From Hydractinia symbiolongicarpus (lineage: Eukaryota; Cnidaria; Hydrozoa; Anthoathecata; Hydractiniidae): a stretch of DNA of 64,000 nt. The position numbers were made by a program, and so were the translations under genes. The DNA is taken from assembly GCF_029227915.1 (NCBI RefSeq), contig NC_079879.1, forward strand, positions 2,108,001-2,172,000, in the 5' to 3' direction. A model generated the notes under the pieces. The model was not told the DNA's origin. It searched no databases and worked only from the letters and a program-made list of their open reading frames with translations. The first letter of the stretch is position 1. Each line of letters starts with the position of its first letter. This document shows positions 26,922 to 40,340 of this stretch, piece by piece.

Positions 26922-28790
26922 ACATGTATTTAGGGATATTTTTATGATATTACTAGGTTGCATCGCTTTTAACAGTGAAACGATCGAGTGTGGGACTTAA
27001 TTGAACTGATTTTGGACTTTGACCTTATAAATATTATAAATGAGGCAATTGGACTCCAAGAAATAGCAATCTTCTTAATTTGACATGATTGCTGGAATTG
27101 AGCGATTGCACTGGGCGCTGTGATAGCGCTTCATTTAAAAATTCAGATAAATAAGTCATTTTGAAATGTGGGACCAATCCTAGCCGCTAGCGCTCGTTGA
27201 AGAAATAGAGACATTTTCAAAAACTACATTTCATTGATTTTCTAACGGTATAAGTCCGTTACAGTTACAACGGTTGCGTCACATATTTGTACCAACATGT
27301 ATTTAGCGATATTTTTCTGATATTTCTAGGTTGCATCGCTTTTAACAGTGAAACGATTGACTGTGGGACTTAATTGCACTGATTTTGGACTTTGACCTTA
27401 TAAATGTGATAAATGAGCCAATTTGACACCAAGAAACAACATTCTTTTTAATCTGACAAGATTGCTGGAACTTAGCGATTGCACTGGGCGCTGTGATAGC
27501 GCTTCATTTAAAAATTCAGATAAATAAGTCATTTTGTAATGTGGGACCAATCCTAGCCGCTAGCGGTCGTTGAAGAAATAGAGACATTTTCAAAAACTAC
27601 ATTTCATTGATTTTCTAACGGTATAAGTCCGTTTCAGTTACAACGGTTGCGTCACATATTTGTACCAACATGTATTTAGCGATTTTTTTCTGATATTATT
27701 AGGTTGCATCGCTTTTAACAGTGAAACGATTGACTGTGGGACTTAATTGCACTGATTTTGGACTTTGACCTTATTAATGTGATAAATGAGCCAATTTGAC
27801 TCCAAGAAACAACATTCTTCTTAATCTGACATGATTGCTGGAACTCAGCGATTTCACAGGGTGCTGTGGTAGCGCGTTATATAAAAATTTAGATTAGTAT
27901 GTCATTTTGTACTGTGGGACCAATTGTAGCCCTTAGCACGCGCTGAAAAAGTAGAGACAGTTTCGAAAACTACATTTCATTGACTTTCTAACAGTATCAG
28001 TCGGCTTGAGTTACAACGGTTGCGTCACATATTCGTACCAACATGTATTTAGGGATATTTTTATGATATTACTAGGTTGCATCGCTTTTAACAGTGAAAC
28101 GATCGACTGTGGGACTTAATTGAACTGATTTTGGATTTTGACCTTGTAAATATTATAAATGAGGCAATTGGACTCCAAGAAATAGCAATCTTCTTAATTT
28201 GACATGATTGCTGGAACTCAGCGATTACACTGGCCGCTGTGGTAGCGCTTTAATGAAGAATTTAGATAAATATGTCATTTTGTACTGTGGGACCAATCCT
28301 AGCCGTTAACGCGCGCTGAGAAAACATAGACAGTTTCCAAAACCACATTTCATTGATATTCTAACTGTATAAGTCCGTTTCAGTTACAACGGTTGCGTCA
28401 CATATTCGTGCCAACATGTATTTAGCGATATTTTTCTGATATTACTAGGTTGCATCGCTTTTAACAATGAAGCGATTGACTGTGGGACTTAATTTCACTG
28501 ATTTTGGACTTTGACCTTATAAATGAGATAAATTAAGAAATTGGACTCCAAGAAATAACATTCTTCTTAATGTGACATGATTGCTGGAATTCAGCGATTG
28601 CACTGGGCGCTGTGATAGCGCTTCATTTAAAAATTCAGATAAATAAGTCATTTTGAAATGTGGGACCAATCCTAGCCGCTAGCGCTCGTTGAAGAAATAG
28701 AGACATTTTCAAAAACTGCATTTCATTGATTTTCTAACGGTATAAGTCCGTTTCATTTACAACGGTTGCGTCAAATATTAGTACCAACAT
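26922..28790 (+). repeat. Third, partial copy of the domain-I six-monomer HOR
   Basis: Anchors 26921, 27294, 27667, 28040 and 28413 match 23564 through 25056 at an offset of 3,357 bp, nine monomers. The same private markers appear in order: TGACAAGATTGC, GCTAGCGGTCG, TTATTAATGTG, CCTTGTAAATATT and GAGATAAATTAAG at 28526. The copy carries its own change GGATTTTGACC near 28.13 kb, which is inherited by the block starting near 32.6 kb. Confidence 0.8.
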
Positions 28791-31700
28791 GTATTTAGCG
28801 ATATTTTTCTGATATTACTAGGTTGCATCGCTTTTAACAATGAAGCGATTGACTGTGGGACTTAATTTCACTGATTTTGGACTTTGACCTTATAAATGTG
28901 ATAAATGAGCCAATTTGACTCCAAGAAACAACATTCTTCTTAATCTGACATGATTGCTGGAACTCAGCGATTTCACAGGGTGCTGTGGTAGCGCGTTATT
29001 TAAAAATTTAGATTAGTATGTCATTTTGTACTGTGGGACCAATTGTAGCCCTTAGCACGCGCTGAAAAAGTAGAGACAGTTTCAAAAACTACATTTCGTT
29101 GACTTTCTAACAGTATCAGTCGGCTTGAGTTACAACGGTTGCGTCACATATTCGTACCAACATGTATTTAGCGATATTTTCCTGATATTACTAGGTTGCA
29201 TCGCTTTTAACAGTGAAACGATTGACTGTGGGACTTAATTGCACTAATTTTGGACTTTGACCTTATCAGTGTGACAAATGAGGCAATTGGACTCCAAGAA
29301 ATAACATTCTTCTTAGTTTGAAATGATTGCTGGAACTCAGCGATCACACTGGGCGCTGTGGTGGAGCTTTAATGAAAAATTCAGATAAATATCTCATTTC
29401 GGCCCGGGGGATCCAGTCGTAGTCGTTAGCGCGCGCTGAAGAAATAGAGACAGTTTCAAAAACTAAACTTCAATGCCTTTCAAGCAGTATCAGTCCGCTT
29501 GAGTTCCAACGGTTGCGTCACATATTCGTACCAACATGTATTTAGCGATATTTTTCTGATATTACTAGGTTGCATCGCTTTTAACAGTGAAAAGATTGAC
29601 TGTGGGACTTAATTGAACTGATTTTTGGACTTTGACCTTATAAATGTTATAAATGAGGCAATTGGACTCCAAGAAATAGCGTTCTTATTAATTTGACACG
29701 ATTGCTGGAACTCAATGATTACGCAGGGCGCTGAGGTAGCGCTTTAATGAAAAATTTAGAAAAATAAATCAGTTCTTACTGTGGGACCAATCCTAGCCGT
29801 TAACGCGCGCTGAGAAAACAGAGACAGTTTCCAAAACTACATTTCATTGAATTTCTAACGGTATAAGTCCGTTTCAGTTACAACGGTTGCGTCAAATATT
29901 AGTACCAACATGTATTTAGCGATATTTTTCTGATATTACTAGGTTGCATCGCTTTTAACAGTGAAACGATTGACTGTGGGACTTAATTCAGTTGATTTTG
30001 GACTTTGACCTTATAAATGTGATAAATGAGTCAATTTGACTTAAAAAAAACAACATTGTTCTTAGTCTGACATGATTGCTGGAACTCAGCGATTTCACAG
30101 GCTGCTGTGGTAGCGCGTTATTTAAAAATTTAGATTAGTATGTCAGTTTGTACTGTGAGACCAATCGTAGCCCTTAGGACGCGCTGAAGAAGTAGAGACA
30201 GTTTCAAAAACTACATTTCATTGCCTTTAAAGCAGTATGAGTCCGCTTGAGTTCCAACGGTTGCGTCACATATTCGTACCAACATGAATTTGGCGATATT
30301 TTTCTGATATTACTAGGTTGCATCACTTTTAACAGTGAAAAGATTGACTGTGGGTCTTAATTGAACTGATTTTGGACTTTGACCTTATAAATATTATAAA
30401 TGAGGCAATTGGACTCCAAGAAAAAGCATTCTTCTTAATTTGACATGATTGCTGGAACTCAGCGATTACACTAGCCGCTGTGTTAGCGCTTTAATGAAGA
30501 ATTTAGATACATATGTCATTTTGTACTGTAGGACCAATCCTAGCCGTTAACGCGCGCTGAGAAAACATAGACAGTTTCCAAAACTAAATGTCATTGATTT
30601 TCTAACGGTATAAGTCCGTTTCAGTTGCAACAGTTCGTCACATATTCGTACCAACATGTATTTAGCGATATTTTTCTGATATTACTAGGTTGCATCGCTT
30701 TTAACAGTGAAAAGATTGACTGTGGGACTTAATTGAACTGATTTTTGGACTTTGACCTTATAAATGTTATAAATGAGGCAATTGGACTCCAAGAAATAGC
30801 GTTCTTATTAATTTGACACGATTGCTGGAACTCAATGATTACGCAGGGCGCTGAGGTAGCGCTTTAATGAAAAATTTAGAAAAATAAATCAGTTCTTACT
30901 GTGGGACCAATCCTAGCCGTTAACGCGCGCTGAGAAAACATAGACAGTTTCCAAAACTACATGTCATTGATTTTCTAACGGTATAAGTCCGTTTCAGTTA
31001 CAACGGTTGCGTCACATATTCGTACCAACATGTATTTATCGATATTTTTCTGATATTACTAGGTTGCATCGCTTTTAACAGTGAAAAGATTGACTGTGGG
31101 ACTTAATTGAACTGATTTTTGGACTTTGACCTTATAAATGTGATAAATGATCCAATTTGACTCCAAGAAACAACATTCTTCTTAATCTGACATGATTGCT
31201 GGAACTCAGCGATTTCACAGGGTGTTGTGGTAGCGCGTTATTTAAAAATTTAGATTAGCATTTCATTTTGTACTGTGGGACCAATCGTAGCCCTTAGCAC
31301 GCGCTGAAAAAATAGAGACAGTTTCAAAAACTACACTTAATTGCCTTTCAAGCAGTATCAGTCCGCTTGACTTCCAACGGTTGCGTCACATATTCGTACC
31401 AACATGTATTTAGCGATATTTTTCTGATATTACTAGGTTGCATAGCTTTTAACAGTGAAAAGATTGACTGTGGGACTTAATTGAACTGATTTTGGACTTT
31501 GACCTTATAAATGTTATAAATGAGGCAATTGGACTCCAAGAAATAGCGTTCTTATTAATTTGACACGATTGCTGGAACTCAATGATTACGCAGGGCGCTG
31601 AGGTAGCGCTTTAATGAAAAATTTAGAAAAATAAATCAGTTCTTACTGTGGGACCAATCCTAGCCGTTAACGCGCGCTGAGAAAACATAGACAGTTTCCA

Positions 31701-32595
31701 AAACTACATGTCATTGATTTTCTAACGGTATAAGTCCGTTTCAGTTACAACGGTTGCGTCACATATTCGTACCAACATGTATTTATCGATATTTTTCTGA
31801 TATTACTAGGTTGCATCGCTTTTAACAGTGAAAAGATTGACTGTGGGACTTAATTGAACTGATTTTTGGACTTTGACCTTATAAATGTGATAAATGATCC
31901 AATTTGACTCCAAGAAACAACATTCTTCTTAATCTGACATGATTGCTGGAACTCAGCGATTTCACAGGGTGTTGTGGTAGCGCGTTATTTAAAAATTTAG
32001 ATTAGCATTTCATTTTGTACTGTGGGACCAATCGTAGCCCTTAGCACGCGCTGAAAAAATAGAGACAGTTTCAAAAACTACACTTAATTGCCTTTCAAGC
32101 AGTATCAGTCCGCTTGACTTCCAACGGTTGCGTCACATATTCGTACCAACATGTATTTAGCGATATTTTTCTGATATTACTAGGTTGCATAGCTTTTAAC
32201 AGTGAAAAGATTGACTGTGGGACTTAATTGAACTGATTTTGGACTTTGACCTTATAAATGTTATAAATGAGGCAATTGGACTCCAAGAAATAGCGTTCTT
32301 ATTAATTTAACATGATTGCTGGAACTCAATGATTATGCAGGGCGCTGAGGTAGCGCTTTAATGAAAAATTTAGAAAAATAAATCAGCTCTTACTGTGGGA
32401 CCAATCCTAGCCGTTAACGCGCGCTGAGAAAACAGCAACATTTTTCAAAACTACATTTCATTGAATTTCTAACGGTATAAGTCCGTTTCAGTTACAACGG
32501 TTTCGTCAAATATTAGTACCAACATGTATTTAGCGATATTTTTCCGATATTACTAGGTTGCATCGCTATTAACAGTGAAGCGATTGACTGTGGGA
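28115..32595 (+). repeat. Block alpha1 (~4,481 bp, 12 monomers)
   Basis: This is the first of four large near-identical blocks. It starts at the distinctive GGATTTTGACCTTGTAAATATT region near 28.13 kb, and the same region recurs 4,481 bp later. Ordered private markers include GGGGGATCCAGTCG (GATCC at 29410), a seven- to eight-A run in GACTTAAAAAAAACAAC (near 30.04 kb), AACATGAATTTGGCG (30281), GCAACAGTTCGTCAC (a 1-bp deletion near 30.63 kb), TTTATCGATATTT, GCATAGCTTTT and AACAGCAACATTTTTC (32431). It contains an extra two-monomer repeat not present in the other alpha blocks. Confidence 0.85.
30750..32250 (+). repeat. Extra dimer inside alpha1 (747 bp x 2)
   Basis: Within alpha1 a two-monomer segment is present twice. 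Anchors 31027 and 31774, and 31401 and 32148, are 747 bp apart. TTTATCGATATTT, GGGTGTTGTGG and GCATAGCTTTT are repeated in the same order. Alpha2, alpha3 and alpha4 carry only one copy, so the simplest reading is a duplication in alpha1 after it separated from alpha2. Boundaries are approximate because the exchange lies inside identical sequence. Confidence 0.8.
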
Positions 32596-35500
32596 CTTAA
32601 TTGAACTGATTTTGGATTTTGACCTTGTAAATATTATAAATGAGGCAATTGGACTCCAAGAAATAGCAATCTTCTTAATTTGACATGATTGCTGGAACTC
32701 AGCGATTACACTGGCCGCTGTGGTAGCGCTTTAATGAAGAATTTAGATAAATATGTCATTTTGTACTGTGGGACCAATCCTAGCCGTTAACGCGCGCTGA
32801 GAAAACATAGACAGTTTCCAAAACCACATTTCATTGATATTCTAACTGTATAAGTCCGTTTCAGTTACAACGGTTGCGTCACATATTCGTGCCAACATGT
32901 ATTTAGCGATATTTTTCTGATATTACTAGGTTGCATCGCTTTTAACAATGAAGCGATTGACTGTGGGACTTAATTTCACTGATTTTGGACTTTGACCTTA
33001 TAAATGAGATAAATTAAGAAATTGGACTCCAAGAAATAACATTCTTCTTAATGTGACATGATTGCTGGAATTCAGCGATTGCACTGGGCGCTGTGATAGC
33101 GCTTCATTTAAAAATTCAGATAAATAAGTCATTTTGAAATGTGGGACCAATCCTAGCCGCTAGCGCTCGTTGAAGAAATAGAGACATTTTCAAAAACTGC
33201 ATTTCATTGATTTTCTAACGGTATAAGTCCGTTTCATTTACAACGGTTGCGTCAAATATTAGTACCAACATGTATTTAGCGATATTTTTCTGATATTACT
33301 AGGTTGCATCGCTTTTAACAATGAAGCGATTGACTGTGGGACTTAATTTCACTGATTTTGGACTTTGACCTTATAAATGTGATAAATGAGCCAATTTGAC
33401 TCCAAGAAACAACATTCTTCTTAATCTGACATGATTGCTGGAACTCAGCGATTTCACAGGGTGCTGTGGTAGCGCGTTATTTAAAAATTTAGATTAGTAT
33501 GTCATTTTGTACTGTGGGACCAATTGTAGCCCTTAGCACGCGCTGAAAAAGTAGAGACAGTTTCAAAAACTACATTTCGTTGACTTTCTAACAGTATCAG
33601 TCGGCTTGAGTTACAACGGTTGCGTCACATATTCGTACCAACATGTATTTAGCGATATTTTCCTGATATTACTAGGTTGCATCGCTTTTAACAGTGAAAC
33701 GATTGACTGTGGGACTTAATTGCACTAATTTTGGACTTTGACCTTATCAGTGTGACAAATGAGGCAATTGGACTCCAAGAAATAACATTCTTCTTAGTTT
33801 GAAATGATTGCTGGAACTCAGCGATCACACTGGGCGCTGTGGTGGAGCTTTAATGAAAAATTCAGATAAATATCTCATTTCGGCCCGGGGGATCCAGTCG
33901 TAGTCGTTAGCGCGCGCTGAAGAAATAGAGACAGTTTCAAAAACTAAACTTCAATGCCTTTCAAGCAGTATCAGTCCGCTTGAGTTCCAACGGTTGCGTC
34001 ACATATTCGTACCAACATGTATTTAGCGATATTTTTCTGATATTACTAGGTTGCATCGCTTTTAACAGTGAAAAGATTGACTGTGGGACTTAATTGAACT
34101 GATTTTTGGACTTTGACCTTATAAATGTTATAAATGAGGCAATTGGACTCCAAGAAATAGCGTTCTTATTAATTTGACACGATTGCTGGAACTCAATGAT
34201 TACGCAGGGCGCTGAGGTAGCGCTTTAATGAAAAATTTAGAAAAATAAATCAGTTCTTACTGTGGGACCAATCCTAGCCGTTAACGCGCGCTGAGAAAAC
34301 AGAGACAGTTTCCAAAACTACATTTCATTGAATTTCTAACGGTATAAGTCCGTTTCAGTTACAACGGTTGCGTCAAATATTAGTACCAACATGTATTTAG
34401 CGATATTTTTCTGATATTACTAGGTTGCATCGCTTTTAACAGTGAAACGATTGACTGTGGGACTTAATTCAGTTGATTTTGGACTTTGACCTTATAAATG
34501 TGATAAATGAGTCAATTTGACTTAAAAAAAACAACATTGTTCTTAGTCTGACATGATTGCTGGAACTCAGCGATTTCACAGGCTGCTGTGGTAGCGCGTT
34601 ATTTAAAAATTTAGATTAGTATGTCAGTTTGTACTGTGAGACCAATCGTAGCCCTTAGGACGCGCTGAAGAAGTAGAGACAGCTTCAAAAACTACATTTC
34701 ATTGCCTTTAAAGCAGTATGAGTCCGCTTGAGTTCCAACGGTTGCGTCACATATTCGTACCAACATGAATTTGGCGATATTTTTCTGATATTACTAGGTT
34801 GCATCACTTTTAACAGTGAAAAGATTGACTGTGGGTCTTAATTGAACTGATTTTGGACTTTGACCTTATAAATATTATAAATGAGGCAATTGGACTCCAA
34901 GAAAAAGCATTCTTCTTAATTTGACATGATTGCTGGAACTCAGCGATTACACTAGCCGCTGTGTTAGCGCTTTAATGAAGAATTTAGATACATATGTCAT
35001 TTTGTACTGTAGGACCAATCCTAGCCGTTAACGCGCGCTGAGAAAACATAGACAGTTTCCAAAACTAAATGTCATTGATTTTCTAACGGTATAAGTCCGT
35101 TTCAGTTGCAACAGTTCGTCACATATTCGTACCAACATGTATTTAGCGATATTTTTCTGATATTACTAGGTTGCATCGCTTTTAACAGTGAAAAGATTGA
35201 CTGTGGGACTTAATTGAACTGATTTTTGGACTTTGACCTTATAAATGTTATAAATGAGGCAATTGGACTCCAAGAAATAGCGTTCTTATTAATTTGACAC
35301 GATTGCTGGAACTCAATGATTACGCAGGGCGCTGAGGTAGCGCTTTAATGAAAAATTTAGAAAAATAAATCAGTTCTTACTGTGGGACCAATCCTAGCCG
35401 TTAACGCGCGCTGAGAAAACATAGACAGTTTCCAAAACTACATGTCATTGATTTTCTAACGGTATAAGTCCGTTTCAGTTACAACGGTTGCGTCACATAT

Positions 35501-36280
35501 TCGTACCAACATGTATTTATCGATATTTTTCTGATATTACTAGGTTGCATCGCTTTTAACAGTGAAAAGATTGACTGTGGGACTTAATTGAACTGATTTT
35601 TGGACTTTGACCTTATAAATGTGATAAATGATCCAATTTGACTCCAAGAAACAACATTCTTCTTAATCTGACATGATTGCTGGAACTCAGCGATTTCACA
35701 GGGTGTTGTGGTAGCGCGTTATTTAAAAATTTAGATTAGCATTTCATTTTGTACTGTGGGACCAATCGTAGCCCTTAGCACGCGCTGAAAAAATAGAGAC
35801 AGTTTCAAAAACTACACTTAATTGCCTTTCAAGCAGTATCAGTCCGCTTGACTTCCAACGGTTGCGTCACATATTCGTACCAACATGTATTTAGCGATAT
35901 TTTTCTGATATTACTAGGTTGCATAGCTTTTAACAGTGAAAAGATTGACTGTGGGACTTAATTGAACTGATTTTGGACTTTGACCTTATAAATGTTATAA
36001 ATGAGGCAATTGGACTCCAAGAAATAGCGTTCTTATTAATTTAACATGATTGCTGGAACTCAATGATTATGCAGGGCGCTGAGGTAGCGCTTTAATGAAA
36101 AATTTAGAAAAATAAATCAGTTCTTACTGTGGGACCAATCCTAGCCGTTAACGCGCGCTGAGAAAACAGCAACATTTTTCAAAACTACATTTCATTGAAT
36201 TTCTAACGGTATAAGTCCGTTTCAGTTACAACGGTTGCGTCAAATATTAGTACCAACATGTATTTAGCGATATTTTTCTG
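32596..36280 (+). repeat. Block alpha2 (~3.7 kb, 10 monomers)
   Basis: Near-identical to alpha1 at an offset of 4,481 bp: GATCC at 33891 against 29410, and AACATGAATTTGG at 34762 against 30281. It shares alpha1's 1-bp deletion in GCAACAGTTCGTC (near 35.11 kb), which alpha3 and alpha4 lack, so alpha1 and alpha2 are sisters. It has only one copy of the TTTATCG/CATAGC dimer and then AACAGCAACATTTTTC at 36165. It diverges from the other blocks near 36.28 kb, just before an aberrant monomer. Confidence 0.85.
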
Positions 36281-36709
36281 ATATTACTAGGTTGCATCGC
36301 TTTTAACAGTGAAACGATTGACTGTGGGACTTTGACCTTATAAATGTGATAAATGAGCCAATTTGACTTCAAGAAACAACATTCTTCTTAGTCTGACATG
36401 ATTGCTGGAACTCAGCGATTTCACAGGGTGCTGTGGTAGCGCGTTATTTAAAAATTTAGATTAGTATGTCATTTTGTACTGTGAGACCAATCGTAGCCCT
36501 TAGGACGCGCTGAAGAAGTGATTGCACTGGGCGCTGTGATAGCGCTTCATTTAAAAATTCAGATAAATACGTCATTTTGAAATGTGGGACCAATCCTAGC
36601 CGCTAGCGCTCGTTGAAGAAATAGAGACATTTTCAAAAACTGCATTTCATTGATTTTCTAACGGTATAAGTCCGTTTCATTTACAACGGTTGCGTCAAAT
36701 ATTAGTACC
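36255..36709 (+). repeat. Aberrant 455-bp monomer: 21-bp deletion plus ~103-bp duplication
   Basis: Spacing between anchors 36255 and 36710 is 455 bp, the longest in the window. Near 36,326 GACTGTGGGAC passes directly into TTTGACC. This loses 21 bases that lie between two similar GGACTT motifs, as expected for slippage or end-joining at short direct repeats. At about 36,519/36,520 the sequence GCGCTGAAGAAGT is followed by GATTGCACTGGG, jumping back about 103 bp in monomer register. The region containing the hairpin, second box and palindrome is therefore present twice. This is the clearest out-of-register junction in the array. Confidence 0.85.
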
Positions 36710-36744
36710 AACATGTATTTAGCGATGTTTTTCTGATATTACTA

Positions 36745-39700
36745 GGTTGCATCGCTTTTAACAGTGAAACGATTGACTGTGGGACTTAATTGCACTAATT
36801 TTGGACTTTGACCTTATCAGTGTGACAAATGAGGCAATTGGACTCCAAGAAATAACATTCTTCTTAGTTTGAAATGATTGCTGGAACTCAGCGATCACAC
36901 TGGGCGCTGTGGTGGAGCTTTAATGAAAAATTCAGATAAATATCTCATTTCGGCCCGGGGGATCCAGTCGTAGTCGTTAGCGCGCGCTGAAGAAATAGAG
37001 ACAGTTTCAAAAACTAAACTTCAATGCCTTTCAAGCAGTATCAGTCCGCTTGAGTTCCAACGGTTGCGTCACATATTCGTACCAACATGTATTTAGCGAT
37101 ATTTTTCTGATATTACTAGGTTGCATCGCTTTTAACAGTGAAAAGATTGACTGTGGGACTTAATTGAACTGATTTTTGGACTTTGACCTTATAAATGTTA
37201 TAAATGAGGCAATTGGACTCCAAGAAATAGCGTTCTTATTAATTTGACACGATTGCTGGAACTCAATGATTACGCAGGGCGCTGAGGTAGCGCTTTAATG
37301 AAAAATTTAGAAAAATAAATCAGTTCTTACTGTGGGACCAATCCTAGCCGTTAACGCGCGCTGAGAAAACAGAGACAGTTTCCAAAACTACATTTCATTG
37401 AATTTCTAACGGTATAAGTCCGTTTCAGTTACAACGGTTGCGTCAAATATTAGTACCAACATGTATTTAGCGATATTTTTCTGATATTACTAGGTTGCAT
37501 CGCTTTTAACAGTGAAACGATTGACTGTGGGACTTAATTCAGTTGATTTTGGACTTTGACCTTATAAATGTGATAAATGAGTCAATTTGACTTAAAAAAA
37601 ACAACATTGTTCTTAGTCTGACATGATTGCTGGAACTCAGCGATTTCACAGGCTGCTGTGGTAGCGCGTTATTTAAAAATTTAGATTAGTATGTCAGTTT
37701 GTACTGTGAGACCAATCGTAGCCCTTAGGACGCGCTGAAGAAGTAGAGACAGTTTCAAAAACTACATTTCATTGCCTTTAAAGCAGTATGAGTCCGCTTG
37801 AGTTCCAACGGTTGCGTCACATATTCGTACCAACATGAATTTGGCGATATTTTTCTGATATTACTAGGTTGCATCACTTTTAACAGTGAAAAGATTGACT
37901 GTGGGTCTTAATTGAACTGATTTTGGACTTTGACCTTATAAATATTATAAATGAGGCAATTGGACTCCAAGAAAAAGCATTCTTCTTAATTTGACATGAT
38001 TGCTGGAACTCAGCGATTACACTAGCCGCTGTGTTAGCGCTTTAATGAAGAATTTAGATACATATGTCATTTTGTACTGTAGGACCAATCCTAGCCGTTA
38101 ACGCGCGCTGAGAAAACATAGACAGTTTCCAAAACTAAATGTCATTGATTTTCTAACGGTATAAGTCCGTTTCAGTTGCAACAGTTTCGTCACATATTCG
38201 TACCAACATGTATTTAGCGATATTTTTCTGATATTACTAGGTTGCATCGCTTTTAACAGTGAAAAGATTGACTGTGGGACTTAATTGAACTGATTTTTGG
38301 ACTTTGACCTTATAAATGTTATAAATGAGGCAATTGGACTCCAAGAAATAGCGTTCTTATTAATTTGACACGATTGCTGGAACTCAATGATTACGCAGGG
38401 CGCTGAGGTAGCGCTTTAATGAAAAATTTAGAAAAATAAATCAGTTCTTACTGTGGGACCAATCCTAGCCGTTAACGCGCGCTGAGAAAACATAGACAGT
38501 TTCCAAAACTACATGTCATTGATTTTCTAACGGTATAAGTCCGTTTCAGTTACAACGGTTGCGTCACATATTCGTACCAACATGTATTTATCGATATTTT
38601 TCTGATATTACTAGGTTGCATCGCTTTTAACAGTGAAAAGATTGACTGTGGGACTTAATTGAACTGATTTTTGGACTTTGACCTTATAAATGTGATAAAT
38701 GATCCAATTTGACTCCAAGAAACAACATTCTTCTTAATCTGACATGATTGCTGGAACTCAGCGATTTCACAGGGTGTTGTGGTAGCGCGTTATTTAAAAA
38801 TTTAGATTAGCATTTCATTTTGTACTGTGGGACCAATCGTAGCCCTTAGCACGCGCTGAAAAAATAGAGACAGTTTCAAAAACTACACTTAATTGCCTTT
38901 CAAGCAGTATCAGTCCGCTTGACTTCCAACGGTTGCGTCACATATTCGTACCAACATGTATTTAGCGATATTTTTCTGATATTACTAGGTTGCATAGCTT
39001 TTAACAGTGAAAAGATTGACTGTGGGACTTAATTCAACTGATTTTGGACTTTGACCTTATAAATGTTATAAATGAGGCAATTGGACTCCAAGAAATAGCG
39101 TTCTTATTAATTTAACATGATTGCTGGAACTCAATGATTATGCAGGGCGCTGAGGTAGCGCTTTAATGAAAAATTTAGAAAAATAAATCAGTTCTTACTG
39201 TGGGACCAATCCTAGCCGTTAACGCGCGCTGAGAAAACAGCAACATTTTTCAAAACTACATTTCATTGAATTTCTAACGGTATAAGTCCGTTTCAGTTAC
39301 AACGGTTGCGTCAAATATTAGTACCAACATGTATTTAGCGATATTTTTCCGATATTACTAGGTTGCATCGCTATTAACAGTGAAGCGATTGACTGTGGGA
39401 CTTAATTCAGCTGATTTTGGACTTTGACCTTATAAATGTGATAAATGAGCCAATTTGACTTCAAGAAACAACATTCTTCTTAGTCTGACATGATTGCTGG
39501 AACTCAGCGATTTCACAGGGTGCTGTGGTAGCGCGTTATTTAAAAATTTAGATTAGTATGTCATTTTGTACTGTGAGACCAATCGTAGCCCTTAGGACGC
39601 GCTGAAGAAGTAGAGACAGTTTCAAAAACTACATTTCATTGCCTTTCTAACAGTATCAGTCCCCTTGAGTTACAACGGTTGGGTCACATATTCGTACCAA

Positions 39701-39835
39701 CATGTATTTAGCGATGTTTTTCTGATATTACTAGGTTGCATCGCTTTTAACAGTGAAACGATTGACTGTGGGACTTAATGGAACTGATTTCGGACTTTGA
39801 CCTTATAAATGTTATAAATGAGGCAATTGGACTCC
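36745..39835 (+). repeat. Block alpha3 (~3.1 kb, 8+ monomers)
   Basis: Matches alpha4 at a constant offset of 7,365 bp over nine consecutive anchors (36710 to 39699 against 44075 to 47064); sequence similarity begins just after the first of these. It includes GATCC at 36961 and AACAGCAACATTTTTC at 39236, and extends through GTTGGGTCACATATTCG near 39.68 kb. It has GCAACAGTTTCGTC, not the shortened form of alpha1 and alpha2. It begins inside the monomer that follows the aberrant junction and lacks the first monomers of alpha2 and alpha4. Confidence 0.85.
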
Positions 39836-40071
39836 AAGAAATGGCATTCTTCTTATTTTGACATGATTGCTGGAACTTAATGATTACACAGGGCGCTGTG
39901 GTAGCGCTTTAATGAAAAATTTGGATAAATAAATCAGTTCTTACTGTGGGACCAATTCTAGCCGTTAACGGGCGCTATTAAAACAGAGACAGTTACCAAA
40001 AATACATTTTATTGAATTTCTAACGGTATAAGTCCTTTTCAGTTGCAACGGTTGAGTCAGATATTCGTACC

Positions 40072-40340
40072 AACATGTATTTAGGGATATTTTTCTGATA
40101 TTACTAGGTTGCATCGCTTTTAACAGTGAAACGATTGACTGTGGGACTTAATTGAACTGATTTTGGACTTTGACCTTATAAATGTTATAAATGAGGCAAT
40201 TGGACTCCAAGAAATAGCATTCTTCTTAATTTGACATGACATGCTGAAAAAATAGAGACAGTTTCAAAAAATACATTTCATTGACTTTCTAACATTATCA
40301 GTTGGCTTGAGTTACAACAGTTGCGTCACATATGCGTACC
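40072..40340 (+). repeat. Truncated monomer, ~104-bp deletion (isolated copy)
   Basis: Anchor spacing is 269 bp. At about 40,238-40,243 TTGACATGA runs into CATGCTGAAAAAATAG. This removes the hairpin, the second ACTGTGGGAC box and the palindrome. The same junction, with one A fewer, is present in every copy of the 2,478-bp HOR at the right end. This isolated copy is therefore a likely relative of the monomer that was later built into that HOR. Confidence 0.85.

Larger units (their letters stand above)
25429..39840 (+). repeat. Array domain II: GC-rich-block monomers and alpha blocks
   Basis: The GTCAAATATTAG flank first appears at about 25,413 and the GGCCCGGGGGG block at 25,671. Both recur to the end of the window. 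Anchor starts: 25429, 25802, 26175, 26548, 26921, 27294, 27667, 28040, 28413, 28786, 29159, 29533, 29907, 30281, 30653, 31027, 31401, 31774, 32148, 32521, 32894, 33267, 33640, 34014, 34388, 34762, 35134, 35508, 35882, 36255, 36710, 37084, 37458, 37832, 38205, 38579, 38953, 39326, 39699. Spacing of 374 bp becomes common here because many monomers have five T's in GATTTTTGGAC. The domain label is mine, drawn from which variants first appear where. Confidence 0.75.

Noticed and set aside
29401-29420. Foreign insertion at the GC-rich GGCCCGGGGGATCC site
   Set aside because: It aligns base for base with the normal monomer region and has no flanking duplication, so it is a sequence variant rather than an inserted element or cloning artefact.
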